Shown here: piece by piece, positions 7,599 to 15,370 of the stretch
Layout of the letters: every line of letters begins with the position of its first letter
Numbering within the stretch: position 1 is the first letter of the stretch
Notes under the pieces: model-generated
Told to the model about the DNA's origin: nothing
Database searches by the model: none
The model's input: only the letters and a program-made list of their open reading frames with translations
Program-made: the position numbers and the translations under genes
Assembly: GCA_023436925.1 (NCBI GenBank)
Contig: JAEZHJ010000087.1
Location: 1-33,816, forward strand
DNA: 33,816 bases
Direction: 5' to 3'
DNA from: Actinomycetes bacterium
GTDB lineage: Bacteria; Actinomycetota; Actinomycetes; Propionibacteriales; Propionibacteriaceae

Positions 7599-8354
7599 GT
7601 GTCGCTCGAGCGCGTGCTGGTGATCATCCCCACGTACAACGAGGCGGAGAACATCGGCCCGATCACGAGCCGGCTGAGGGCTGCCGTCCCGAATGCCGAC
7701 ATCCTGGTCGTGGACGACAACTCGCCGGACGGAACCGGCCGGCTGGCCGATGACCTCGCCGCGGCGGATTCCCACATCCACGTCCTGCACCGCACCGGCA
7801 AGGAGGGCCTCGGCGCCGCCTACCTGGCCGGCTTCGACTGGGGCCTGGAGCGGGACTACGACGTCCTGGTCGAGCACGACGCGGACGGCTCGCACCGCCC
7901 CGAGCAGCTTCCCGCGCTGCTGGCCCGGCTGGAGACCGCTGACGTGGTGAAGGGGTCCCGCTGGGTTCCCGGCGGCCGGGTCGTGAACTGGCCGAAGACG
8001 CGCGAACTGCTCTCCCGCGGCGGCAACCTGTGGGTCAAGCTGTGGCTCGGGCTGCCGGTCGCCGACGCCACCGGCGGCTACGCCGCCTGGCGGTCCGACA
8101 CCCTGCGCGGCATCGACCTGGCCGCGGTACAGGCCGCCGGCTACGGGTTCCAGGTCGACCTGGCGTGGCGGGCGATCCGCAACGGCTTCACCATCGCAGA
8201 GGTTCCGATCGAGTTCGCCGACCGCACCTACGGGGACTCCAAGATGAGTCAACGAATCGTGGCCGAGGCGATGTGGCTGACCACCCGGTGGGGGATCGCC
8301 CACCGGTGGTCCCAACTCAAGGCGCTTCTCACCCGGAAGGCAGTGACGACATGA
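7599..8354 (+). CDS. Polyprenol monophosphomannose synthase (GT2)
   Basis: A 251-residue family 2 glycosyltransferase. The blocks are VIIPTYNEAENI, ILVVDDNSPDGTG, the DxD-type metal motif VEHDADGSHRPE, VVKGSRWVPGG, and TGGYAAWRSDTLR. It transfers mannose from GDP-mannose to polyprenyl phosphate, making the lipid donor for cell-envelope mannosylation. There are no C-terminal membrane helices, as in actinobacterial Ppm catalytic domains. The GTG start follows GGAGAAGTT. It sits between lnt and fxsA, overlapping fxsA by four bases (ATGA). The lnt-ppm order matches the domain order of mycobacterial Ppm1, supporting a functional link between lipoprotein acylation and mannolipid supply. A different sugar donor cannot be excluded. 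Confidence 0.9.
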   Translation: MSLERVLVIIPTYNEAENIGPITSRLRAAVPNADILVVDDNSPDGTGRLADDLAAADSHIHVLHRTGKEGLGAAYLAGFDWGLERDYDVLVEHDADGSHRPEQLPALLARLETADVVKGSRWVPGGRVVNWPKTRELLSRGGNLWVKLWLGLPVADATGGYAAWRSDTLRGIDLAAVQAAGYGFQVDLAWRAIRNGFTIAEVPIEFADRTYGDSKMSQRIVAEAMWLTTRWGIAHRWSQLKALLTRKAVTT

Positions 8355-8863
8355 ACCAGACCCGGCCCAACCCCCAGGCCCGCCGGTTCCTGCAGTGGAC
8401 GCTGGTGGTCGCCTTCGTCGCGATCCCGGTCGTGGAGATCTGGATGCTGGTGTCCGTCGGCGGCTGGCTCGGCCTGTGGCCCACCCTGGCCCTGCTCGTG
8501 CTCAGCGGCGCGGTGGGCGCGTGGCTGATGCAGCGCGAGGGCCGGCGCGCGTGGCGGGCCCTGGCCGACGCCTTCGGTGGCGGACGGTTGCCGAGCGGCC
8601 GGCTGGCCGACGCGGCGCTGGTGCTGGTCGGCGGGATCCTGTTGATGCTGCCCGGCTTCCTGACCGACGTGCTCGGGCTGGTGATGCTGCTGCCGTTCAC
8701 CCGTCCGGTGGTGCGCCGCTTGCTCGCCTTCGTCCTGGCCCGCAATGCGGCCCGCGGCGGCTCGACCGGCCCGGTCGTGATCAGCGGCGTGACGGTCGAC
8801 TCCCCGCCCACCACCGCCGGTTCGCCGCTGGTGATCGAGGGCGAGGTCGAGAAGCGGGCCTGA
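8351..8863 (+). CDS. fxsA: FxsA family membrane protein
   Basis: A 170-residue protein with about four hydrophobic segments: WTLVVAFVAIPVVEIWMLVSVG, LGLWPTLALLVLSGAVGAWL, the LADAALVLVGGILLMLPGFLTD region, and VLGLVMLLPFTRPVV. The sequences P-x-x-E-I and GILLMLPGFLTDVLGLVMLLP are the FxsA signature; in E. coli this protein suppresses F-plasmid exclusion of phage T7 and its normal function is unclear. A basic segment (REGRRAWRAL) lies between helices 2 and 3. The ATG overlaps the stop of the preceding gene (ATGA), so it is the last gene of a lnt-ppm-fxsA operon. It is convergent with rbpA, ten bases away. The same neighbourhood is found in mycobacteria. Confidence 0.93.
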   Translation: MNQTRPNPQARRFLQWTLVVAFVAIPVVEIWMLVSVGGWLGLWPTLALLVLSGAVGAWLMQREGRRAWRALADAFGGGRLPSGRLADAALVLVGGILLMLPGFLTDVLGLVMLLPFTRPVVRRLLAFVLARNAARGGSTGPVVISGVTVDSPPTTAGSPLVIEGEVEKRA

Positions 8864-8873
8864 CCGGCTGCGG

Positions 8874-9221
8874 TCAGCGAGACTGGCTGTCGCCCTCGCC
8901 GCGGATCTCGTCGAGCCGCTCGGCGAGCAACTCCTCGAGTTCCTCGATCGAGCGGCGCTCCCGCAGCATGTCCCAGTGGGTGCGCGGCGGCTTGGTCGCC
9001 TTCACCTCCGGCTCGACGCCGTCCGTGCGACGGGCGAGCTCGCCGCAACGCGGGCACTCCCACTCGGTGGGAAGCTCCGCCTCGGCCGCGAAGACGATGT
9101 CGAAGTGGTGGTCGTTGGGGCAGTCGAAGCCGATCTCCTGCCGCGGCGCGAGTTCCACGCCCTGGCCATCGGCATAGCTCTTCGAGCCGAGGCCCGATCC
9201 CCGGAGTGCACGGTCCGCCAT
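8874..9221 (-). CDS. rbpA: RNA polymerase-binding protein RbpA
   Basis: A 115-residue transcription factor of actinobacteria that binds RNA polymerase and the principal sigma factor, stabilising open complexes. The parts are an N-terminal tail starting MADRALRGSGLGSKSY; a core with zinc-type ligands Cys34, His38, Cys56 and Cys59 (FDCPNDHHF ... WECPRCG), the same spacing I recall for the Streptomyces coelicolor protein; a basic linker VKATKPPRTHWDMLRERR; and a sigma-interaction helix SIEELEELLAERLDEIR. The start follows AGGAG eight bases upstream. It is convergent with fxsA and lies 68 bases from the stop of the MFS gene on the same strand. It is one of the clearest taxonomic markers in the window. 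Confidence 0.97.
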   Translation of the reverse strand: MADRALRGSGLGSKSYADGQGVELAPRQEIGFDCPNDHHFDIVFAAEAELPTEWECPRCGELARRTDGVEPEVKATKPPRTHWDMLRERRSIEELEELLAERLDEIRGEGDSQSR

Positions 9222-9289
9222 TGTCTTCTCCTGCCTGCGTTGCTGCTCGGGGTCAATCACTCCAACCGTAGCCCGGCGCGCAACCGCAC

Positions 9290-10657
9290 TCACTGGGCTG
9301 CCGGGTGCGGCCTGACGTAGCCGGGCAGCTTCACCAGCAGCAGCAGGATGAGCCCGAGGGCGAGCACGACCGTGATCCCGATGATCCCCCAGTGGGTGGC
9401 GCCGCCGATCATGATGAAGGTGGTCCACAGCAGTGGGGACAGGAAGCTGACGACTCGTCCGGTAGTCGCGTACAGCCCGAAGATCTCGCCCTGCATGCCG
9501 TCGGGGGTGACCCGGGCGAGCAGGGAGCGGCTGGCCGCCTGGGCCGGGCCGACAGCAGCGGAGAGCACCATGCCGCCGATCCAGAAGACCACCTTGCCGC
9601 CGTCGCGGGCGGCGAAGACGAACAGGCAGCTGCCCACCAGGACGCACAGCGCCGTCAGGATCACCGCGCGTGGGCCGAACCGGTCGTCCAGCCAGCCGGA
9701 CAGGATGGTCGAGATCCCGGCGACCAGGTTCAGCACGATGCCGAAGATGATCACCTCGGTTGACGAGAACCCGAACGAGACCGCCGCGAGCACGCCGCCG
9801 AAGGCGAACACGCCGGCCAGGCCGTCGCGGTAGACGGCGCTGGCGCACAGGAACCAGAAGGTCGAGCGGTGGTTGCGGAAGAGTGCCACGATGTCGCGGA
9901 CCAGCACCTTGTAGCTGGCCAGGAAGCCGACCCGCTCGCGGTCGGGGCGGGGCTTCGACTCCGGCACCCACAGCACCAGCGGGATCGCGAAGATGATCGT
10001 CCACACCGCGCAGCCGACCGCGATCAGCCGGTACGCCAGGCCGTTGGAGACGTCCATCCCGAACCAGTCGAGCTCGGTGATCACGACGACGATGACCAGG
10101 GCGAGGATGCCGCCGATGTAGCCGAGCCCCCACCCGAGTCCGCTCACCTTGCCGACGGTGTGGCGGTCGGAGACCTGCACGAGCATGGCGTTGTAGTTCA
10201 CGCCGGCGATCTCGGAGATGACCGCCCCGAGGGCGAGCAGCGCCGCGCCGAACCAGAAGTAGGCAGGGTCGGCCTGGACGAAGAAGAGCGCGAACTGCAC
10301 CAGCGCCAGGGCGGCCGTGGCCACCAGCAGGGCGCGCTTCTTGCGGCCGGCGGTGTCCGCGCGCTGGCCCATCACCGGGGCCAGGGCGAGGATCACCAGG
10401 CCGGCGATCAGGGTCACCAGGCCGTAGCCGCTGGACAGGTCGGCCAGGGCCCGCTCCTGGACCGGGTCGCCGGCCGGCAGCGCGGCGATATCGGCCGGCA
10501 GGAGGTTGGTCGAGATCAGGAAGAGCGGGGCGAAGACGAAGGTCAGGATCACCGAGTTGAAGGGCTGCGTCGCCCAGTCCCACAGTGCCCACGACCAGAC
10601 CTGTCGGCGCGGGACCGGCGGCCGCGTCGCCCCCGGTTCGATGTCGACCGTCTCCAT
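9290..10657 (-). CDS. MFS transporter, UMF1 (Atg22-like) family
   Basis: A membrane protein of about 455 residues with twelve or so hydrophobic helices. The N-terminal block WSWALWDWATQPFNSVILTFVF is characteristic of the UMF1/Atg22 branch, as are the MGQRADTAGRKKRAL loop between helices 2 and 3 and the C-terminal GFSSTEVIIFGIVLNLVAG. Atg22 exports amino acids from the yeast vacuole; bacterial members are uncharacterised effluxers. ATG at 10657 is preferred over GTG at 10660 because GGGAGGAG gives normal spacing. The A of this ATG is also the last base of the preceding phosphodiesterase stop codon (TGATG), so the two are translationally coupled. The pairing hints at uptake or release of a glycerophosphodiester product, but this is inference. 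Confidence 0.88.
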   Translation of the reverse strand: METVDIEPGATRPPVPRRQVWSWALWDWATQPFNSVILTFVFAPLFLISTNLLPADIAALPAGDPVQERALADLSSGYGLVTLIAGLVILALAPVMGQRADTAGRKKRALLVATAALALVQFALFFVQADPAYFWFGAALLALGAVISEIAGVNYNAMLVQVSDRHTVGKVSGLGWGLGYIGGILALVIVVVITELDWFGMDVSNGLAYRLIAVGCAVWTIIFAIPLVLWVPESKPRPDRERVGFLASYKVLVRDIVALFRNHRSTFWFLCASAVYRDGLAGVFAFGGVLAAVSFGFSSTEVIIFGIVLNLVAGISTILSGWLDDRFGPRAVILTALCVLVGSCLFVFAARDGGKVVFWIGGMVLSAAVGPAQAASRSLLARVTPDGMQGEIFGLYATTGRVVSFLSPLLWTTFIMIGGATHWGIIGITVVLALGLILLLLVKLPGYVRPHPAAQ

Positions 10658-11451
10658 CACTGCTCCTCCCAGATGCCGCGCCGGGCCAGGACGGCCTTGA
10701 GCAGGTCCGGCTCGTCGGTGACGATGCCGTCCACCCCCAGGTCGAGCAGCCGCTCCATGGTTGGCGCGTCGTTGACGGTCCAGACATGGACCCTGATGCC
10801 GTACCGGTGCGCGGTGCGGACGAACCGGCGGGTGACCAGCGCGAGCCGGTCACCCCAGAAACGCAGCGGCACCTGGGCCGCCTGGCCGCGCAGCAGCCGG
10901 GGCAGCAGCGGCGGGCCGAGCCACAACAGGAACACCCCGGGCGCGCTCAGCCCGGTCGCGACGCGGCGCGACACCAGCTTGCGGAAGGCCCTGATCCGCG
11001 ACAGCGAGAACGAACTGACGCAGACCCGGTCCTCGGCGCCCGCGCTGGTGATCAACTCGGCCAGTGGAGCCACCGCCTCCGGCGCCTTGATGTCGAGGTT
11101 GAACCGGGCGTCGGGGAACTCGGCCAGCAGGTCGGCCAGTCGCGGGATGGGGTCGCCGCCCTCGATCCGCAGCTCGGCCAGTCCGGCAACGGTGTGCTCG
11201 GCGATCAGTCCGTGACCATCGGTGACGCGGTCCAGGCAGGTGTCGTGGAAGGCGACCAGTTCCCCGTCCGCAGTCGCGTGGACGTCGGTCTCGAGGTAGC
11301 TGAACCCGCTCTCGGCCGCGCGCCGGAAGGCGGTGGGGGAGTTCTCACCCGCCCCGGGCCAGCGACCGCCGCGGTGGGCGAACGCCTGGAACCGGCTGCG
11401 GAAGTACGGCAACGCCGTCGCATCGGCAGCCATCGTCGGTCCCGAACTCAC
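10657..11451 (-). CDS. Glycerophosphodiester phosphodiesterase
   Basis: A protein of about 264 residues with the GDPD TIM-barrel fold. The motifs are FAHRGGRWPGAGENSPTAFR (His-Arg and metal Glu-Asn), YLETDVHATADGELVAFHD (metal Glu and Asp plus catalytic His), FNLDIK, and the end block GIRVHVWTVNDAPTMERLLDLGVDGIVTDEPDLL. It hydrolyses glycerophosphodiesters to glycerol-3-phosphate and an alcohol. There is no signal peptide, so it is probably cytosolic. GTG at 11451 is chosen because a TAGAGT box lies exactly seven bases upstream, matching other leaderless starts here; an ATG at 11433 is the alternative. The stop overlaps the start of the MFS transporter by one base. It is divergent from pdxY. 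Confidence 0.92.
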   Translation of the reverse strand: MSSGPTMAADATALPYFRSRFQAFAHRGGRWPGAGENSPTAFRRAAESGFSYLETDVHATADGELVAFHDTCLDRVTDGHGLIAEHTVAGLAELRIEGGDPIPRLADLLAEFPDARFNLDIKAPEAVAPLAELITSAGAEDRVCVSSFSLSRIRAFRKLVSRRVATGLSAPGVFLLWLGPPLLPRLLRGQAAQVPLRFWGDRLALVTRRFVRTAHRYGIRVHVWTVNDAPTMERLLDLGVDGIVTDEPDLLKAVLARRGIWEEQ

Positions 11452-11458
11452 CCAGCGC

Positions 11459-11464
11459 ACTCTA
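11459..11464 (-). promoter_or_regulatory. Candidate -10 box for leaderless phosphodiesterase gene
   Basis: TAGAGT on the minus strand lies seven bases before the GTG at 11451, with no Shine-Dalgarno sequence between. Identical TAGAGT-N7-start arrangements precede the genes at 13963 and 30219. Confidence 0.6.
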
Positions 11465-11528
11465 CCCACGCCGTCTTGCCGAGTGTGCACAACGGGCCGG
11501 CGCCGGACGCTGCGCAACAATGTCGCTC

Positions 11529-12380
11529 GTGACCACGATCTTGTCGATCCAGTCCTCGGTCGCCTACGGGCACGTGGGGAACTCCGCCGCGACCTTCCCG
11601 CTGATGCGGTTGGGGGTCGACGTGTGGCCGGTGCTGACCGTCCATTTCTCCAACCACACCGGCTACGGCGCCTGGCGCGGTCCGCTGCTGGCCGCCTCCG
11701 ACGTCGGCGAGGTGATCCAGGGCATCGACGAGCGCGGCGTGCTGGGCAGGGTGGACGCCGTGCTGTCGGGCTACCAGGGCGCCGAGGCGGTCGGCGCCGA
11801 GATCCTCAAGGCGGTGGCGCTGGTCAAGCAGCGCAACCCCGAGGCGATCTACTGCTGCGACCCGGTGATGGGTGACGTCGGCCGCGGGTTCTACGTCCGT
11901 CCGGGGATCCCGGAGTTCATGCGCGACTCCGTGGTGCCCGCGGCGCAGATCGTGACGCCGAACCAGTTCGAGCTGGACTTCCTGACCGGCCGCCAGACCC
12001 GGACCCTGGACGACCTGGTCGAGGCCGCGCAGGCGCTGCGCGCCCAGGGTCCGGACGTGGTGCTGGTCACCAGCGCGATCCTGGAGGGCAGCGACCCGGC
12101 CAGTTTGATGATGCTGGCGGTGGACGGCACCGGGGCGTGGACGGTGACCACCCCGCTGATCAGCGCGACCTTCACGGGATCGGGTGACATCACCGCGGCA
12201 CTCTTCCTGGCCCACTACCTGCGCACCCGCAGTGTGGCCAGCGCGCTGGAGAACACCGCCTCGGCGGTCTACTCGGTGCTGAAGGCGACCGCGGACGCCG
12301 GGTCGGCGGAACTGATGCTGGTCGCGGCGCAGGACGAACTGGTGAGCCCGTCCCACACCTTCCGCGCCGTCAGTCTTTGA
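11529..12380 (+). CDS. pdxY: Pyridoxal kinase
   Basis: A protein of about 283 residues of the ribokinase-like pyridoxal kinase family, phosphorylating pyridoxal to the active cofactor in the salvage pathway. The family blocks are ILSIQSSVAYGHVGNSAATFPL, VHFSNHTGYGAW, VLSGYQGAEAVG, YCCDPVMGDVGRGFYV, and ATFTGSGDITAALFL. The last carries the G-x-G-D general-base motif of ribokinase-like kinases (Asp in GSGD). GTG at 11529 is chosen because E. coli PdxY starts at the same point (M-K-N-I-L-A-I-Q-S-H-V) and AACAAT lies seven bases before it; an in-frame ATG at 11520 is the alternative. It is divergent from the phosphodiesterase gene. Its 3' end overlaps the HTH-MurA gene by 11 bases from the opposite strand. 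Confidence 0.93.
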   Translation: MTTILSIQSSVAYGHVGNSAATFPLMRLGVDVWPVLTVHFSNHTGYGAWRGPLLAASDVGEVIQGIDERGVLGRVDAVLSGYQGAEAVGAEILKAVALVKQRNPEAIYCCDPVMGDVGRGFYVRPGIPEFMRDSVVPAAQIVTPNQFELDFLTGRQTRTLDDLVEAAQALRAQGPDVVLVTSAILEGSDPASLMMLAVDGTGAWTVTTPLISATFTGSGDITAALFLAHYLRTRSVASALENTASAVYSVLKATADAGSAELMLVAAQDELVSPSHTFRAVSL

Positions 12381-13896
12381 AGACCTCGATCCGGGCGCCC
12401 AGGGCGTTCAGCCGGTTCGGCAGGTCCTCGTAGCCGCGGTTGATCACGTAGACGTCGCGCAGCACGCTGGTGCCGCGGGCGGCCAGGGCGGCCAGCAGCA
12501 GGCAGACCGCGGGCCGCAGCGCCTGCGGGCAGACCAGTTCCTGGCCGCGCCAGCGGGTCGGGCCGCTGACCACGATCCGGTGCGGGTCGAGCAACTGGAC
12601 GTCGGCGCCCAGCTTGTTCAGGTCGACCAGGTGGATCGCGCGGTTCTCGTAGACCCAGTCGTGGATCAGGGTGCGGCCCTCGGCTGCCGCGGCGATCACC
12701 GCGAAGAACGGCAGGTTGTCGATGTTGAGCCCGGGGAACGGCAACGCGTGGATCTTGTCCGCGGCGGCGTGCAGGTCGGACGGGTAGGCCGTCAGGTCGA
12801 CCAGCCGGGTGCGTCCGTTCTCGGCGGCGTACTCGGCCGACAGCTCGTAGCGCAGCCCCATCTCGGCCAGGATCGCCAACTCGATGTCGAGGAACTCGAT
12901 CGGCGCGCGGCGGATGGTGAGCTCGCTGCGGGTCACGATCGCCGCGGTGAGCAGGCTCATCGCCTCGATCGGGTCCTCCGATGGGGCGAACTCGATGTCG
13001 CGCTCGATCCGCTCCAGGCCCTGCACCCGTAGCGTGGTCGTCCCGATGCCCTCGATCTGGACGCCCAGCTCCTGCAGGAAGAAGCACAGGTCCTGGACCA
13101 TGTAGTTGGCGCTGGCGTTGCGGATCACGGTGCGGCCCGGGAACTGGGCGGCGGCCATCAGCACGTTCTCGGTGACGGTGTCGCCGCGCTCGATCAGGGT
13201 GATGGACCGCTCCTCGCCGACCGGGGTCTCGACCTTGGCCCGGTAGAAACCCTGCGTGGTGCGCACCTCGAGCCCGAAGTGCCGCAAGGCGTGCAGGTGC
13301 GGGGTGATGGTGCGCGTGCCCAGGTTGCAGCCGCCGGCGTACGGGAGGTCGAACCGGTCGCGGTCGTGCAGCAGCGGGCCGAGGAACATGATGATCGAGC
13401 GGGTCCGGCGGGCGGCGGCCGCGTCCATCGCCGCGAGGTTGAGCCGGGCCGGACGGATCACCTCCAACTGCGACCGGTCGGGGGACCAGGTGGTCTGGAC
13501 GCCGATGCTGGTGAGCACCTCGACGAGCCGGTTCACCTCTTCGATCTGGGCGATGCCGCGCAGCACGGTGCGGCCGTGGTTGAGCAGGGCCGCACACATC
13601 AAGGCGACGGCCGCGTTCTTCGAGGACCGGACGGCGATCGAGCCGCGCAGCGTGGTGGGACCCTCGACGCGGAAGTGGGTGGGGCCGCTCGGGCCGGCGC
13701 TGATCAGCGGACTCTCCAGGGCGGTGGCGATCCGGTTGATCATCTCAAGGCTGAGGTTCTGGCCGCCCGACTCGATCCGGTGGATCGCGCTCTGACTGGT
13801 TCCGAGCTCGGTCGCCAGTTGCTGCTGGGTGAGGCCGCGCTGCTTGCGCGCGTCCCGGATCAGGGTGCCGATGCTGCTGGGGAGAAGGTCTGCCAC
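12370..13896 (-). CDS. XRE helix-turn-helix / MurA-like enolpyruvyl transferase fusion
   Basis: A 508-residue two-domain protein. Residues 9-62 form an XRE/Cro-type helix-turn-helix (GTLIRDARKQRGLTQQQLA, LGTSQSAIHRIESG). Residues 74-508 are a complete MurA/EPSP-synthase fold. MurA catalytic positions are kept: Lys93-Asn94 (SSKNAAV), Cys190 in GGCNLGTRT with Arg195, Asp393 in NIDNLPFF, and Arg461 in LRPAVC followed by the NRGYEDLPNRLNALGARIE end. MurA transfers enolpyruvate from PEP to UDP-N-acetylglucosamine, the first committed step of peptidoglycan synthesis. The fused DNA-binding domain suggests a sensor-regulator or a moonlighting enzyme; activity is unproven. The start is GTG, seven bases after TAAGCT (leaderless). 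It is divergent from lipoamide dehydrogenase with a candidate operator between. Confidence 0.9.
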   Translation of the reverse strand: MADLLPSSIGTLIRDARKQRGLTQQQLATELGTSQSAIHRIESGGQNLSLEMINRIATALESPLISAGPSGPTHFRVEGPTTLRGSIAVRSSKNAAVALMCAALLNHGRTVLRGIAQIEEVNRLVEVLTSIGVQTTWSPDRSQLEVIRPARLNLAAMDAAAARRTRSIIMFLGPLLHDRDRFDLPYAGGCNLGTRTITPHLHALRHFGLEVRTTQGFYRAKVETPVGEERSITLIERGDTVTENVLMAAAQFPGRTVIRNASANYMVQDLCFFLQELGVQIEGIGTTTLRVQGLERIERDIEFAPSEDPIEAMSLLTAAIVTRSELTIRRAPIEFLDIELAILAEMGLRYELSAEYAAENGRTRLVDLTAYPSDLHAAADKIHALPFPGLNIDNLPFFAVIAAAAEGRTLIHDWVYENRAIHLVDLNKLGADVQLLDPHRIVVSGPTRWRGQELVCPQALRPAVCLLLAALAARGTSVLRDVYVINRGYEDLPNRLNALGARIEVFKD

Positions 13897-13903
13897 ACCA
13901 ACG

Positions 13904-13924
13904 AGCTTATCTCACATGAGAGAT
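13904..13924 (-). promoter_or_regulatory. Candidate promoter and operator of the HTH-MurA gene
   Basis: On the minus strand TAAGCT (13909-13904) lies seven bases before the GTG start. Abutting it upstream is an imperfect palindrome, ATCTCACATGAGAGAT on the plus strand (13909-13924), whose half-sites match at seven of eight positions. A dyad touching the -10 box of a gene that itself encodes a helix-turn-helix protein suggests autorepression. The site is also within 40 bases of the lipoamide dehydrogenase promoter, so both genes could be affected. Confidence 0.5.
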
Positions 13925-13949
13925 GAACACAGCCCCGCGGGGGGTGCCA

Positions 13950-13955
13950 TAGAGT
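13950..13955 (+). promoter_or_regulatory. Candidate -10 box for leaderless lipoamide dehydrogenase
   Basis: TAGAGT is followed by exactly seven bases and the ATG at 13963. There is no purine-rich ribosome binding site in the gap. Confidence 0.6.
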
Positions 13956-13962
13956 GTCGCAC

Positions 13963-15363
13963 ATGACCACACACTTCGACGTCGTCGTGCTCGGAGCCGG
14001 GCCGGGGGGGTATGTCGCCGCGATTCGGGCGGCCCAGTTGGGGCTTTCCACCGCCATCATCGAGAAGCAGTGGTGGGGAGGTGTGTGCCTGAACGTGGGC
14101 TGCATTCCGACCAAGGCATTGCTGCGCAACGCCGAGCTGGCGCACATCTTCACCAAGGAGGCCGACCTGTTCGGCATCGAGGGTGAGGTCAGCTTCAACT
14201 ACGGCAAGGCGTTCTCGCGCAGCCGCCAGGTTTCCGACCGGATGGTCAAGGGCGTCCACTTCCTGATGCGGAAGAACAAGATCACCGAGCTCAACGGCTG
14301 GGGCAGCTTCGTCGACGCGAAGACCATCGAGGTCACCGGCGACTCCGGTGAGAAGCAGACCGTCACCTTCGACAACTGCATCATCGCCGCGGGCGCCACC
14401 ACCAAGCTGCTGCCCGGCACCCAGGTCTCCGAGCGGGTCTACACCTACGAGGAGCAGATCCTCTCCGACAAGGTGCCGGGCTCGATCGTGATCTGTGGCG
14501 CGGGCGCGATCGGCACCGAGTTCGCCTACGTGCTGGCCAACTACGGCGCGAAGGTCACGATCGTGGAGTACCTCGACCGGATGGTCCCCAACGAGGACGC
14601 CGAGGTCTCCGCCGAACTGGCCAAGGCCTACAAGAAGCTCGGCATCCAGGTCCTGACCGGCACCAAGGTGGAGAAGATCGAGGAGACCGACGACGGCGTC
14701 CGGGTCACCGTGAGCCCTGCCGCCGGCGGAGACGCGCAGGTGCTGGAGGCGGACAGCGTCCTTCAGTCGCTGGGCTTCGCGCCGCGGACCACCGGCTACG
14801 GCCTGGAGAACACCGGGGTCGCACTCACCGATCGGGGCGCCATCGCGATCGATGACTACATGCGCACCAACGTCCCCGGCATCTACGCCATTGGCGACGT
14901 CACCATGAAGCTGATGCTGGCCCACACCGCCGAGGCGCAGGGCGTGGTGGCGGCGGAGACCATCGCCGGGGCGGAGACCATGCCGATCAACTACGACATG
15001 ATCCCGCGCGCCACCTACTGCCAGCCGCAGATCGGCTCCTTCGGCTACACCGAGGAGCAGGCCCGCGCGAAGGGCTACGACGTCAAGGTCGCCAAGTTCC
15101 CGTTCTCCGCCAACGGCAAGGCGCACGGCCTCGGCGACGCGACCGGCTTCGTCAAGATCGTGGCCGACGCCCGCTACAACGAGCTGCTCGGCGCCCACAT
15201 GATCGGTCCGGACGTCTCCGAGTTGCTGCCCGAGCTGACCCTGGCCCAGCAGTGGGACCTGACCGCTGACGAGGTGGGGCGTAACGTCCACGCGCATCCC
15301 AGCCTGTCGGAGGCGCTGAAGGAGGCCGTCGAGGGCATCGCCGGCCACATGATCAACCTGTGA
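13963..15363 (+). CDS. lpdA: Dihydrolipoyl dehydrogenase (E3)
   Basis: A 466-residue flavoprotein disulfide reductase. An N-terminal FAD-binding motif (VVVLGAGPGGYVAAIRAAQLG) is followed by the redox-active disulfide in GGVCLNVGCIPTKALLRNAE. Next come the NAD-binding fold VICGAGAIGTEFAYVLANYGAKVT, the FAD motif GIYAIGDVT, and the C-terminal catalytic HAHPSLSEALKEAV (His and Glu). It reoxidises the lipoyl groups of pyruvate and 2-oxoglutarate dehydrogenases and related complexes. ATG at 13963 fits the TAGAGT-N7 leaderless pattern; an in-frame GTG at 13954 overlaps that box. No E1 or E2 gene lies nearby, as is common for the actinobacterial lpd. The glycosylase gene follows after seven bases and is probably co-transcribed. 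Confidence 0.95.
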   Translation: MTTHFDVVVLGAGPGGYVAAIRAAQLGLSTAIIEKQWWGGVCLNVGCIPTKALLRNAELAHIFTKEADLFGIEGEVSFNYGKAFSRSRQVSDRMVKGVHFLMRKNKITELNGWGSFVDAKTIEVTGDSGEKQTVTFDNCIIAAGATTKLLPGTQVSERVYTYEEQILSDKVPGSIVICGAGAIGTEFAYVLANYGAKVTIVEYLDRMVPNEDAEVSAELAKAYKKLGIQVLTGTKVEKIEETDDGVRVTVSPAAGGDAQVLEADSVLQSLGFAPRTTGYGLENTGVALTDRGAIAIDDYMRTNVPGIYAIGDVTMKLMLAHTAEAQGVVAAETIAGAETMPINYDMIPRATYCQPQIGSFGYTEEQARAKGYDVKVAKFPFSANGKAHGLGDATGFVKIVADARYNELLGAHMIGPDVSELLPELTLAQQWDLTADEVGRNVHAHPSLSEALKEAVEGIAGHMINL

Positions 15364-15370
15364 GGTAGCC

